In this document: positions 33,621 through 42,092 of the stretch, piece by piece
Layout of the letters: the number at the start of each line of letters is the position of its first letter
How positions within the stretch are numbered: position 1 is the first letter of the stretch
DNA from: Arthrobacter oryzae
Lineage (GTDB): Bacteria; Actinomycetota; Actinomycetes; Actinomycetales; Micrococcaceae
NCBI RefSeq assembly: GCF_003634095.1
Contig: NZ_RBIR01000003.1
Coordinates: 62,001-126,000 of the forward strand
Direction: 5' to 3'
DNA length: 64,000 nt
Position numbers and translations under genes: made by a program
The notes under the pieces: generated by a model
Seen by the model: only the letters and a program-made list of their open reading frames with translations
What the model was told of the DNA's origin: nothing
Databases searched by the model: none

Positions 33621-35075
33621 ATGCAAGGACTAATGCTCAAGCGGGGCTCTGCCCTCGATCGGTATTTCAAGATTTCCGAGCGGGGGTCGAACGTCTCGCG
33701 CGAAATCCGCGGAGGCTTCGCCACGTTCTTCGCCATGAGCTACATCGTGGTGCTGAACCCCCTGATCCTCTCCGGGCCGGATTCCACCGGCGCGACGCTC
33801 GGCTTCCCCGCGGTCGCCGCCGTCACCGCCCTCGTGGCCGGCATCCTGACGATCCTCATGGGCGCGTGGGCCAAGCACCCCTTCGCCCTGGCGACCGGTC
33901 TGGGCGTCAACGCGTTCGTCGCCGTCACGGTGGCCACCAACCCCGGCCTGTCCTGGCCGGACATGATGGGCCTGGTGATGCTCTCGGGCGTCACCATGCT
34001 GATCCTCGTGCTCACCGGCTTCCGGACGGCCGTGTTCAAGGCCGTTCCGGAGGGGCTGAAAACCGCGATCGTGGTCGGCATCGGCCTCTTTATCGCCCTT
34101 ATCGGTCTCGTCAACGCCGGCTTCGTGCGCCGTATCCCGGACGTCGCCGGCACCACCGTGCCCGTGGGCCTGGGCTTCGACGGCAAACTGCTGGGCTGGC
34201 CTACCCTGGTGTTCGTCTTCGGCCTGATCCTGACCATCGCCCTGGTGGTCCGCAAGGTCAAGGGCGCGATCCTGATCGGCATCGTCGCCTCGACCATCCT
34301 GTCCGTGATCCTGGAAGCGACGCTGCACATCGGCCCCAGCTTCGACGGCAAGACCCACAACCCGCAGGGCTGGTCCCTCGTGGCGCCCAAGTTCACCGGG
34401 TGGGCGGCTCCGGACCTGTCGCTGATCGGCAAGGCCAACCCCTTCGGCGCCTTTGAGCACCTCGGCTTCGTCGCGGCGACCCTGCTGGCATTCGTGATCC
34501 TGCTGAGCATCTTCTTCGACGCCATGGGCACCATGGTGGGCCTGGCCACCGAGGCCGGCACCATCGACAAGGACGGCAACATCCCCAACGTGGACCGCGT
34601 GCTGCAGGTGGACGCCCTCGGCGCGATCATCGGCGGCGGCGCCTCCGTCTCCTCGAACCAGATCTACGTCGAATCCGGTGCCGGCATCGGCGAGGGCGCC
34701 CGGACCGGCCTGGCGTCGATCGTCACCGGTCTGTTGTTCCTCGTGGCCATGTTCTTCACCCCGCTGATCAACCTCGTGCCGTTCGAGGCCGTGGCCCCCG
34801 CCCTGGTGATCGTCGGCTTCATGATGGTCTCCCAGGTGGGCAAGATCGACTGGCAGGACTGGGGCATCGCGATCCCGGCCTTCCTGACCTTCACCCTCAT
34901 GCCGTTCACCTACTCGATCGCCAACGGCCTGGGCGCGGGCTTCATTACCTTCGTCCTGATCCGCACTGTCCAGGGCCGCGCACGCGAAGTGCACCCGCTC
35001 ATGTGGGTTGTGGCCGCGGCGTTCCTCCTGTTCTTCGCCATCGGCCCGATCGAAGCGGCACTCGGCATCCACTAG
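33621..35075 (+). CDS. NCS2 family purine permease (AzgA/PbuG type)
   Basis: 484 residues, about 12-14 helices. The opening LDRYFKISERGSNVSREIRG, followed by GFATFFAMSYIVVLNPLILS, is the AzgA/PbuG (hypoxanthine, guanine, adenine) signature. Other conserved blocks are ATGLGVNAFVAVTV, SIFFDAMGTMVGLATEAG and GGGASVSSNQIYVESGAGIG. It is a proton-coupled nucleobase importer. GGAGGA precedes ATG 33621. Its position beside hut genes suggests a nitrogen-salvage neighbourhood, though a strong palindrome (35096-35159) separates it from hutG. Confidence 0.95.
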   Translation: MQGLMLKRGSALDRYFKISERGSNVSREIRGGFATFFAMSYIVVLNPLILSGPDSTGATLGFPAVAAVTALVAGILTILMGAWAKHPFALATGLGVNAFVAVTVATNPGLSWPDMMGLVMLSGVTMLILVLTGFRTAVFKAVPEGLKTAIVVGIGLFIALIGLVNAGFVRRIPDVAGTTVPVGLGFDGKLLGWPTLVFVFGLILTIALVVRKVKGAILIGIVASTILSVILEATLHIGPSFDGKTHNPQGWSLVAPKFTGWAAPDLSLIGKANPFGAFEHLGFVAATLLAFVILLSIFFDAMGTMVGLATEAGTIDKDGNIPNVDRVLQVDALGAIIGGGASVSSNQIYVESGAGIGEGARTGLASIVTGLLFLVAMFFTPLINLVPFEAVAPALVIVGFMMVSQVGKIDWQDWGIAIPAFLTFTLMPFTYSIANGLGAGFITFVLIRTVQGRAREVHPLMWVVAAAFLLFFAIGPIEAALGIH

Positions 35076-35095
35076 GTCCTCCCCGCTTTCCCGCT

Positions 35096-35159
35096 CGCCG
35101 GGACGGCAGGTCGCGGCACCGTTCTTCAATGAGCGTTGCCGCGACCTGCCGTCCCGGCG
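35096..35159. repeat. Long perfect palindrome between purine permease and hutG
   Basis: Two 23-base arms (35096-35118 and 35137-35159; left arm begins CGCCGGGACGGCAGG) pair perfectly across an 18-nt loop. No T-run follows. It most likely terminates the permease transcript. Only one copy is in this window. Confidence 0.75.
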
Positions 35160-35267
35160 CTGTTTAAGGCGCTGTTTAAGGTGCTCCCCAAGGAGGTTTC
35201 CGGGATTCCGGACGCTTCCACGGCGGAGCGGCTGGTTTTCCGGTGCCGGCTGAGGTGAGCTAGGACC

Positions 35268-36230
35268 ATGGAATCCCCTGCGCTCACCGTTGATGTCCCG
35301 CCGCAGCCCTGGACCGGCCGGTTTGATGGCGAGGGCGCCGAGCACCGCCGCTGGTGGCAGGCGGTGACCCCGTACGCCGGGGCCGCCAGTGCGGCCACGC
35401 CCTCCGCCGGCGCGCGGCCCGCCGTCATCCTCGGCTTTGGCAGCGATGAAGGCGTACGCCGCAACAAGGGCCGCCCCGGCGCCGCGGCCGCCCCCGCAGC
35501 CATCAGGGCAGCCCTGGGCCCGCTCGCCTTCCACCTTGACCGGGACGTGCTCGACGCCGGCGACGTCACCGTGCGCGACGCGTCCCTGGAATCCGGCCAG
35601 GCACGCGCCGGGGCGGCCATCTCCCGGCTCATCGACGCCGGTCAGCTTCCCGTGGTGCTGGGCGGCGGGCACGAGACCGCGTTCGCCAGCTACCTCGGCG
35701 TGGCCGGATCGGCGGCCGTGCGCGAAGGCCTCACGGTCGGCGTCCTGAACCTCGACGCGCACTTCGACCTCCGCGACGAACCCGTGCCCAGTTCGGGCAC
35801 GCCATTCCTGCAGATGGCCCGAGCCGAAGCCGCCGCCGGACGCGCACTTCGCTACGCCGTCGTCGGGATTTCCGAGCCGAACAACACCCGGGCGCTGTTC
35901 CGGACCGCGGAGGAACTCGGCGTGGAATACCTGCTGGACGAGGACTGCACGGCCGAGGCCGCACAGGTATTCGTGGCGGCGTTCCTGGCTCAAGTGGACG
36001 CCCTGTACCTGACGATCGACCTGGATGTTTTGCCCGCTTCCGTGGCCCCCGGTGTGAGCGCCCCGGCGGCGTACGGCGTGCCGCTCCCGGTCATCAGCGC
36101 CGTGTGCCGGCAGGTGGCAGCGAGCGGGAAGCTCCTGCACCTGGATATTGCGGAGCTGAACCCGGAGTTCGACGTCGACGCCCGCACCGCCAAAGTGGCC
36201 GCCCGGCTGGTCAACACGCTGCTGGGGTAG
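35268..36230 (+). CDS. hutG: Formimidoylglutamase (arginase/ureohydrolase family)
   Basis: 320 residues. Last enzyme of the five-step histidine route: N-formimidoyl-glutamate plus water gives glutamate and formamide, with two Mn2+. Manganese ligands are visible in VVLGGGHETAFASYLG, VLNLDAHFDLRDEP and LTIDLDVLPASVAPGVSAPA. GFGSDEGVRRNKGRPGAAAA and PVPSSGTPFLQMARAEA mark HutG rather than arginase. It faces the hutU-hutH operon across a bidirectional terminator, so it is a separate transcript of the same pathway. Confidence 0.95.
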   Translation: MESPALTVDVPPQPWTGRFDGEGAEHRRWWQAVTPYAGAASAATPSAGARPAVILGFGSDEGVRRNKGRPGAAAAPAAIRAALGPLAFHLDRDVLDAGDVTVRDASLESGQARAGAAISRLIDAGQLPVVLGGGHETAFASYLGVAGSAAVREGLTVGVLNLDAHFDLRDEPVPSSGTPFLQMARAEAAAGRALRYAVVGISEPNNTRALFRTAEELGVEYLLDEDCTAEAAQVFVAAFLAQVDALYLTIDLDVLPASVAPGVSAPAAYGVPLPVISAVCRQVAASGKLLHLDIAELNPEFDVDARTAKVAARLVNTLLG

Positions 36231-36323
36231 GCCGCGGCGGCAACGTCAAGGGCGCCGGACGCGTGACCGCGGGTCCGGTCCGCGCGGCGGGGCACCCCCG
36301 CGCTCCCCCGCCCCGGACGCAGA

Positions 36324-36384
36324 AAGTCCCCGCCCTCCGTTACCGGACCGCGCAAGGCGGTCCGGCCGGGGAGGACGGGGACTT
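36324..36384. terminator. Bidirectional terminator hairpin after hutG
   Basis: AAGTCCCCG (36324-36332)/CGGGGACTT (36376-36384), continued inward by CCTCC/GGAGG and by CCGGACCGC/GCGGTCCGG. It lies between the convergent hutG and the 78-residue gene and can stop transcription from both sides. Confidence 0.75.
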
Positions 36385-36394
36385 CGTCTGGGGA

Positions 36395-36631
36395 CTAGCT
36401 GCGGCGAACCTGCACGCCGTCGGACTGCAGGAAAATCTGCGTCTCGGACGGAACGGCGGGAACCAGCCAGAGCACATTTCCGCTCAGTGAGACTTCTTCG
36501 ACCTCACCGGCCGCAATGACCTGTGCGTGTTGGACGATTTCGACCCGTTCGCCGGCCCGGAGGCCGCTCCAGTCGGAAACCGTGGCTGCGGATGCAAGGC
36601 GCCTGGACAGAACCGTGCCGCGTGCTTTCAT
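36395..36631 (-). CDS. Small conserved-looking hypothetical protein
   Basis: 78 residues. ATG 36631 follows AAAGGGG at good spacing. The protein is a small beta-rich domain: TVSDWSGLRAGERVEIVQ, then VIAAGEVEEVSLSGNVLWLV, ending IFLQSDGVQVRRS. This pattern is like small SH3/PRC-barrel-type folds, but I do not recognise the family. It lies just downstream of hutH on the same strand, with a 150-bp gap and its own ribosome site, so it is probably a separate unit. A shared terminator with hutG follows it. Confidence 0.75.
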   Translation of the reverse strand: MKARGTVLSRRLASAATVSDWSGLRAGERVEIVQHAQVIAAGEVEEVSLSGNVLWLVPAVPSETQIFLQSDGVQVRRS

Positions 36632-36781
36632 GAACTTTTACCCCTTTGTATGTGTTCTTTGCCACAACGTCATTGGTGTGGACTTTCATTTGTACTACAG
36701 TTCCCGGGCCCCCGCTGGCCGTGTCGCCAAAGATTTCGGGGGCGCCGGGAATTGTTCAGCTGCAGTGCACTTTGTTTCTTC

Positions 36782-38374
36782 TCAGGCGAGATTTCCGACG
36801 GCGGATTCGGCCGCCGCCCGGACCCCGCCGGAGGCCACCAGGACGTCGGCGGCTTCGAGTTCCGGCGACAGGAACCTGTCGGTGCCCGGGCCGTCCACAA
36901 CTTCGCGCAGCGCGGCGATCACGGCCGTGCCCGCGGGGCCCGGCGTCAGTTCGCCGCCAGAGACCTGCGTGCGGATATCCAGCGCCCGGGCCGAGGTCAC
37001 CAGTTCGATCGCCAGGACGCGGCGCAGGTTCTCCACGGCGCGGCGGACCTTGCGGGCCGCGTGCCAGCCCATGGAGACGTGGTCCTCCTGCATCGCCGAG
37101 CTCGGGATCGAGTCCACCGACGCCGGGACGGCCAGCCGCTTGTTGTCCGAGACCAGCCCGGCCTGGGTGTACTGGGCGATCATGAGGCCCGAGTCGACGC
37201 CGGGATCCGAGGCGAGGAACGCGGGCAGCCCGTGCGAGCGGGCCGGGTCCAGCATCCGGTCGGTCCGGCGCTCCGCGATGGAGCTCAGGTCCGCGACGGC
37301 GATGGCCAGGAAGTCCAGCACGTAGGCCACCGGGGCGCCGTGGAAGTTGCCGTTGGAGCTGACGCGGCCGTCGGGCAGGACCACCGGGTTGTCGATCGCC
37401 GCGGCCAGTTCGCGGGAGGCGACCAGGGCCGCGTGGTCCACGGTGTCACGGACGGCGCCGGCCACCTGGGGTGCGCAACGCAGCGAGTAGGCGTCCTGGA
37501 CCTTGGTGTCGTTGATCCGGTGCGAGGCCACAATCGGGGAGTTGGACAGGACCCGGAGCATGTTGTCCGCGGCGGCAGCCTGGCCCGGGTGCGGGCGCAG
37601 CGCTGCGTGCAGCTCGGGCAGGAACACCTGGTCGGTGCCGAGCAGCGCCTCGACGCTGAGCGCGGCGGTGATGTCCGCCGTCGTGAGCAGCTGGCGGATG
37701 TCCGCGATGGCCATCAGGAGCATGCCCAGCATGCCTTCGGTGCCGTTGACGAGGGCCAGGCCCTCCTTTTCGGCCAGGGTGACGGGTTCGATGCCGTGGG
37801 CGGCGAGGAGTTCCGCGACGGGTCGGCCGTCCTTGCCGCCGTAGAGCTCTCCGTCGGGGCCGGTTGCTTCGCCTTCGCCCATGAGGACCAGGGCGCAGTG
37901 CGAGAGCGGCGCGAGGTCGCCGGAGCAGCCGAGCGAGCCGAATTCGCGGACCACGGGGGTGATGCCGGCGTTGAGGACGTCCACCATGGTCTGCAGCACG
38001 ACGGGGCGGACGCCTGTCCGGCCGGAGGCGAGGGTCTTGGCGCGCAGGAACATGATGCCGCGGACCACTTCGCGTTCCACGGCGGGGCCCATGCCGGCGG
38101 CGTGGCTGCGGATCAGGGATTTTTGCAGCTGGGTGCGCAGCTCGTTGGGGATGTGCCGGTTGGCCAGGGCGCCGAAGCCGGTGGAGATGCCGTAGGCGGG
38201 GACCTCGCTGTGGGCGAGGTCGTCGATGTGGGCGCGGACCTTGGCGACGGCGTCCAGGGCGTCCTGGGCGATGGTCACCTGGGCGTCGTGGCGGGCGACG
38301 GCGACAACGTCCTCGGGGGTGACGCCGCTGGAGCCGAGGGTGACGGTGAGCGGTGAGTGGGTTGTGAGAGTCAT
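36782..38374 (-). CDS. hutH: Histidine ammonia-lyase
   Basis: 530 residues. It removes ammonia from histidine to give urocanate, the first step of histidine use. The MIO-forming tripeptide is Cys150-Ser151-Gly152 in FGSLGCSGDLAPLSHCALVL; most homologues have Ala-Ser-Gly. Other hallmarks: VPAYGISTGFGALANRHI with the catalytic Tyr loop, LVNGTEGMLGMLLMAIAD, and SNGNFHGAPVAYVLDFLA. ATG 38374 follows AGGT-type sequence. It is the second gene of the leftward hutU-hutH pair; a 116-bp spacer contains palindrome B. Confidence 0.95.
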   Translation of the reverse strand: MTLTTHSPLTVTLGSSGVTPEDVVAVARHDAQVTIAQDALDAVAKVRAHIDDLAHSEVPAYGISTGFGALANRHIPNELRTQLQKSLIRSHAAGMGPAVEREVVRGIMFLRAKTLASGRTGVRPVVLQTMVDVLNAGITPVVREFGSLGCSGDLAPLSHCALVLMGEGEATGPDGELYGGKDGRPVAELLAAHGIEPVTLAEKEGLALVNGTEGMLGMLLMAIADIRQLLTTADITAALSVEALLGTDQVFLPELHAALRPHPGQAAAADNMLRVLSNSPIVASHRINDTKVQDAYSLRCAPQVAGAVRDTVDHAALVASRELAAAIDNPVVLPDGRVSSNGNFHGAPVAYVLDFLAIAVADLSSIAERRTDRMLDPARSHGLPAFLASDPGVDSGLMIAQYTQAGLVSDNKRLAVPASVDSIPSSAMQEDHVSMGWHAARKVRRAVENLRRVLAIELVTSARALDIRTQVSGGELTPGPAGTAVIAALREVVDGPGTDRFLSPELEAADVLVASGGVRAAAESAVGNLA

Positions 38375-38415
38375 TGAAATCTACCTAAATCTGGTGGTTG
38401 AGCCAGGCTCCCCCA

Positions 38416-38473
38416 TCGATTGCTCCGTAATGGCCCTTTTCAAGGCTCAGAACGGCATTTCCGGAGCAATCGA
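38416..38473. repeat. Palindromic repeat family B, copy 1
   Basis: Arms TCGATTGCTCCG (38416-38427) and CGGAGCAATCGA (38462-38473). The core GCTCCGTAATGGCC-CTTTT and AACGGC-TT-CGGAGCA aligns along its whole length with the copy at 47261-47309 read in the opposite direction. It lies inside the hutU-hutH operon, where it may cause partial termination or RNA processing. Confidence 0.75.
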
Positions 38474-38490
38474 CGGGTTTAGCGGCTGGG

Positions 38491-40188
38491 TTAGCGGGAC
38501 TCGGTCATGGGAATGCGGACGCCGCGTTCCTTGGCGACCTCGACGGCGCGGTCGTAGCCGGCGTCGACGTGGCGGATGACGCCCATGCCGGGGTCGTTGG
38601 TGAGCAGGCGCTCGAGCTTCTGGGCGGCGAGATCGGTGCCGTCGGCGACGGAAACCTGGCCGGCGTGGATCGAGCGGCCGATGCCGACGCCGCCGCCGTG
38701 GTGGATGGAGACCCAGGTTGCGCCGGAGGCGGTGTTGAGCAGGGCGTTGAGCAGCGGCCAGTCGGCAATCGCGTCCGAGCCATCGGCCATGGCCTCGGTC
38801 TCGCGGTACGGGGAGGCGACGGACCCGGAGTCGAGGTGGTCGCGGCCGATCACGATGGGCGCCTTGACCTTGCCGTCCTTCACAAGCTGGTTGAACAGCA
38901 GGCCGGCCTTGGCGCGGTCGCCGTAGCCCAGCCAGCAGATGCGGGCCGGCAGGCCTTCGAATTCGACGCGGTCCTGTGCGGCGTCGATCCAGCGGTGCAG
39001 GTGCTTGTTCTCCGGGAACAATTCCTTGATCGCCGCGTCCGTCACTGCGATGTCCTCGGGGTCGCCGGAAAGCGCAACCCAGCGGAACGGGCCGAGGCCC
39101 TCGCAGAAGAGCGGCCGGATGTACGCGGGGACAAAGCCGGGGAACTCGAACGCGCGGTTGTAGCCGCCCTTGCGGGCCTCGTCACGGATGGAGTTGCCGT
39201 AGTCGAAGACCTCGGCGCCGGCATCCTGGAACTCGACCATGGCCTGGACGTGCTTGGCCATCGAGGCCTGGGCCTTCTTGGTGAAGCCTTCGGGATCGGC
39301 GGCGGCCTCGCGGTGCCACTCCTGGACCGTGATGCCCTCCGGCAGGTAGCTCAGGGGATCATGCGCGGAGGTCTGGTCCGTGACGATGTCGACCGTGAGC
39401 TCGCCGGCGTTGTGGCGGCGCAGGATCTCGGGGAAGACGGTGGCGGCGTTGCCGACGTAGCCGACGGACCAGCCGCGGCGCTCCTCCTTGGCCTTGAGCA
39501 CCTTGGCGATGGCGGCGTCGAGGTCGGTCTCCACTTCGTCGAGGTAGCGCTTGCCGAGACGGCGGCGCAGGTGGCTTTCGTCGACGTCGACAATCAGGCA
39601 GGCGCCGTCGTTCAGGGTGACGGCGAGCGGCTGGGCGCCGCCCATGCCGCCGCACCCGCCGGTGAGGGTCAGGGTGCCGGCGAGCGTGCCGTTCTCGTCC
39701 CCGGTGAGCTTGCGGGCGATCGCGGCGAACGTCTCGAATGTGCCCTGCAGGATGCCCTGGGTGCCGATGTAGATCCAGGACCCGGCGGTCATCTGGCCGT
39801 ACATCATCAGGCCCTCGGCCTCGAGCCGGCGGAATTCGGGCCAGGTCGCCCAGTCGCCGACGAGGTTGGAATTGGCCAGCAGGACACGGGGGGCCCACTC
39901 ATTGGTGCGGAAGACGCCGACCGGCTTGCCGGACTGGACCAGCAGGGTCTCGTCCTTCTCCATGGTTTCCAGGGTGCGGGTGATGGCGTCGAACGCGGCC
40001 CAGGACCGGACGGCGCGGCCGGTGCCGCCGTAAACCACGAGGTCATCGGGGCGCTCGGCAACCTCGGGGTCGAGGTTGTTCATGAGCATGCGCAGCGGGG
40101 CTTCCGTCTGCCAGCTCTTGGCGGTGAGCTCGGTTCCGCGGGCTGCTTTAACCGGGCGGGCACCGGTGGTGAAATCGGCGGGTGCCAT
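38491..40188 (-). CDS. hutU: Urocanate hydratase
   Basis: 565 residues. It converts urocanate to imidazolone-propionate using NAD+ as electrophile. Conserved blocks include [40 protein letters not shown], the NAD site [37 protein letters not shown] and [19 protein letters not shown]. The start ATG 40188 follows AAGGAG. It is the first gene of hutU-hutH, with an IclR-type regulator 317 bp upstream. Confidence 0.97.
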   Translation of the reverse strand: MAPADFTTGARPVKAARGTELTAKSWQTEAPLRMLMNNLDPEVAERPDDLVVYGGTGRAVRSWAAFDAITRTLETMEKDETLLVQSGKPVGVFRTNEWAPRVLLANSNLVGDWATWPEFRRLEAEGLMMYGQMTAGSWIYIGTQGILQGTFETFAAIARKLTGDENGTLAGTLTLTGGCGGMGGAQPLAVTLNDGACLIVDVDESHLRRRLGKRYLDEVETDLDAAIAKVLKAKEERRGWSVGYVGNAATVFPEILRRHNAGELTVDIVTDQTSAHDPLSYLPEGITVQEWHREAAADPEGFTKKAQASMAKHVQAMVEFQDAGAEVFDYGNSIRDEARKGGYNRAFEFPGFVPAYIRPLFCEGLGPFRWVALSGDPEDIAVTDAAIKELFPENKHLHRWIDAAQDRVEFEGLPARICWLGYGDRAKAGLLFNQLVKDGKVKAPIVIGRDHLDSGSVASPYRETEAMADGSDAIADWPLLNALLNTASGATWVSIHHGGGVGIGRSIHAGQVSVADGTDLAAQKLERLLTNDPGMGVIRHVDAGYDRAVEVAKERGVRIPMTESR

Positions 40189-40505
40189 GAGGGGCTCCTT
40201 TTCTTGCGGGATGGTCTGTGCTGATGGTGTCTGCGCCAGCTGGTGCCTGCGCTCAACGAATGGGGGTGAATCAGGGAATGAGGGCCTACATCAACTAAAG
40301 CCCCTTTGCGGCTGCCGAAACAGGCCCTTCGCCGGGGTGCTGTCCGGGATTCCAGACGCACCCGCCGGGACCGACCGCTGCCGCCACCCTCCCCCGCTCC
40401 TCCCTCGTTGCGCTAACACTTTTGGTCGGCAAAACGCGGGAATGGGGACCAAAACTGATAGCGCAAGCTGCGGGCGATGCTGGCGGGCGGGGGCCAGAAG
40501 GGGGG
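40189..40505. other. hutU promoter region with palindrome, no gene
   Basis: The gap between the IclR gene end and the hutU start. It holds a near-perfect palindrome (listed separately) and the probable hutU promoter. I see no coding frame. Confidence 0.45.
40408..40466. repeat. Palindromic repeat family C (single copy)
   Basis: The 20-base arms 40408-40427 (starts TTGCGCTAACAC) and 40447-40466 (ends GATAGCGCAA) match at 18 of 20 positions across a 19-nt spacer. It lies just past the IclR stop and before the hutU promoter. It is probably a terminator-type repeat. Confidence 0.65.
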
Positions 40506-41396
40506 TCAGGCGGGGCGGCCGTGGATCCGGACCGAGAGCTCGTCGGCGACCTTCTGCACCTTGGCGGCCAGGGCAGGCCACTGGTCCGCGGGCAGCCTGT
40601 CTTCGAGGAACGTCACGGCGACGGCGGCGGTGGGCCAGCCGACGTGGTCGGTCACGGCGGCCGCGATGGAGCCGAAACCGGGGGTCACCTCGCCGTGTTC
40701 GGTGGCGTAGCCGCGCTGCCGGACCTGGTCCAGATGGGAGGACAACGCGGAGTATTTCATGATGGGCGACTCGGTCTCGTGACGGGCCGTGAACGCTTCG
40801 GCGTTCGGATACAGCGCGCGCACCTGGGACTTCGGCAGCGCCGCGAGAATCGCGCGGCCGCTCGCCGTGAGGTGGCTGGGTAGCCGGACGCCGACGTCGG
40901 TCACGAGCGACGGGCGGTTCTTGGCCCGCTCCTCCACGATGTAGAGCACGTCGCGGCCGTGCAGCACTGCCAAGTGCGCGCTTTCGCCGATCGCATCCAC
41001 GAGCGAGGCCAGCATGGGCCGGCCCAGCCGGGACAGCGGCTCCTGGCGGGAATAGGCCGAACTGAGCTCGAAGGCGCTGATGCCCAGGCCGTAGCGCTGC
41101 TCCTCGTGCAGGTGCAGTACGAACCCGTTCGCCTCCATGACCCCGAGCAGGTGGTAGACGCTGGAGCGCGGCAGGCCCAGCGCGGTGGCAATGTTCGACG
41201 CCGCCATCGGCCCGCGCTTGGAGGCCAACAGTTTGAGGATGCGAAGGGTGTTTTCTGCCGCCGGCACCTTCGACGCCACCTTGGCGCCGGCAGCCGGGCG
41301 TGCGGCGACGGGGGTGCTTATGGCGGCGGCCGTTGTGCGGGCGGCGTTTTGGGCGGCCTCGGACGGGTGGCTCAAGGTGGGGCTGGTGGCTGGCAT
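40506..41396 (-). CDS. IclR family transcriptional regulator
   Basis: 296 residues. An Ala-rich lead of about 45 residues precedes the winged helix (NTLRILKLLASKRGPMAASN, IATALGLPRSSVYHLLGVME). The C-terminal effector domain has LVDAIGESAHLAVLHGRDVL and SHLTASGRAILAALPKSQVR, the usual IclR landmarks. It reads in the same direction as hutU-hutH and lies directly upstream, so it is the best candidate for hut control. The ligand (histidine or urocanate) is an inference. Confidence 0.93.
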   Translation of the reverse strand: MPATSPTLSHPSEAAQNAARTTAAAISTPVAARPAAGAKVASKVPAAENTLRILKLLASKRGPMAASNIATALGLPRSSVYHLLGVMEANGFVLHLHEEQRYGLGISAFELSSAYSRQEPLSRLGRPMLASLVDAIGESAHLAVLHGRDVLYIVEERAKNRPSLVTDVGVRLPSHLTASGRAILAALPKSQVRALYPNAEAFTARHETESPIMKYSALSSHLDQVRQRGYATEHGEVTPGFGSIAAAVTDHVGWPTAAVAVTFLEDRLPADQWPALAAKVQKVADELSVRIHGRPA

Positions 41397-41567
41397 GGGT
41401 CCTCTTCGGAAAATCGGGCGGCGTCTGGTATCCCGTACTTAAGCATGCGCCCAACATGGTCAGCCCGCCAGACCGCGAACGGTACGCAATGTCTGGCATC
41501 CCGGACAACATTCCCTCCCACCGGCCCGTCCCCGCCGGGGCACGGGGGAAGGACTAACATCTGGAGC

Positions 41568-42008
41568 ATGAAGCAGACGTGGGAGCCATCCCAGGACGGC
41601 GTCCTGGTTCTTCCGTCCGGCCGGAGCATCCGCGGCCGCGGCCTGCACTATCCGCTGCCGGCGGGCCCGCTTCCCGAGTTCGGCCTCTATCTGCTGGGCA
41701 AACGGCCGGCCCGGGTGGAGTGGGAATCCAGATGGCTCGTCTGGCCCGACTTGCGGCTGCCGGCCGACCCGCAGGACGCCCGCGACGCGTTCCGGGAGGC
41801 CTGGCTTCGGGCCGAGTCCGAACGGGTTGAAGTGGCCTGCTGGCGCGGCATCGGCAGGACCGGCACCGCCCTGGCCTGCATCGCCATCCTGGACGGGGTC
41901 CCGCCAGGCAAGGCGGTGTCCTACGTCCGCCGCCAGTACCGGCCGTGGACGGTGGAAACTCCGTGGCAGCGGCGGTTCGTCGCCCGCTTCCGGGCGGAGG
42001 GGCCATAG
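41568..42008 (+). CDS. Small protein-tyrosine-phosphatase-like protein
   Basis: 146 residues from ATG 41568. The C-x5-R phosphatase loop is present as VACWRGIGRTGTALACIAIL, with Cys91 and Arg97 approximately, followed by the helix typical of dual-specificity phosphatases. A possible general-acid Asp lies in WPDLRLPADPQDA. The rest (LPSGRSIRGRGLHYPLPAGP) is not typical, so this is a divergent, compact family. The substrate is unknown. It is divergent from the IclR gene and is a single-gene unit. Confidence 0.8.
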   Translation: MKQTWEPSQDGVLVLPSGRSIRGRGLHYPLPAGPLPEFGLYLLGKRPARVEWESRWLVWPDLRLPADPQDARDAFREAWLRAESERVEVACWRGIGRTGTALACIAILDGVPPGKAVSYVRRQYRPWTVETPWQRRFVARFRAEGP

Positions 42009-42043
42009 GCGCCGCCCCGGGCGCATGCTTTAGCGGTCGCGCC

Positions 42044-42092
42044 GCTCAAACAGTAACTACGCGCAAACAGTAACTACGCTCAAACAGTGAGG
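42044..42092. repeat. Tandem 17-bp repeat at end of MDR gene
   Basis: Units GCTCAAACAGTAACTAC (42044-42060), GCGCAAACAGTAACTAC (42061-42077) and partial GCTCAAACAGTGAGG (42078-42092). The last unit contains the stop codon of the leftward reductase gene, so the array seems to have arisen by duplication of the gene's 3' end. Confidence 0.85.

Noticed and set aside
33630..36140. 836-residue open frame antisense to the purine permease and hutG
   Set aside because: Glu/Gly/His/Arg-rich composition typical of high-GC antisense frames; both sense genes have full family signatures.
36527..38356. 609-residue open frame antisense to hutH
   Set aside because: Its translation is Gly/Val/Gln-rich with no domain pattern; hutH on the other strand is unambiguous.
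38569..40224. 551-residue open frame antisense to hutU
   Set aside because: Same shadow effect; hutU is intact and conserved.
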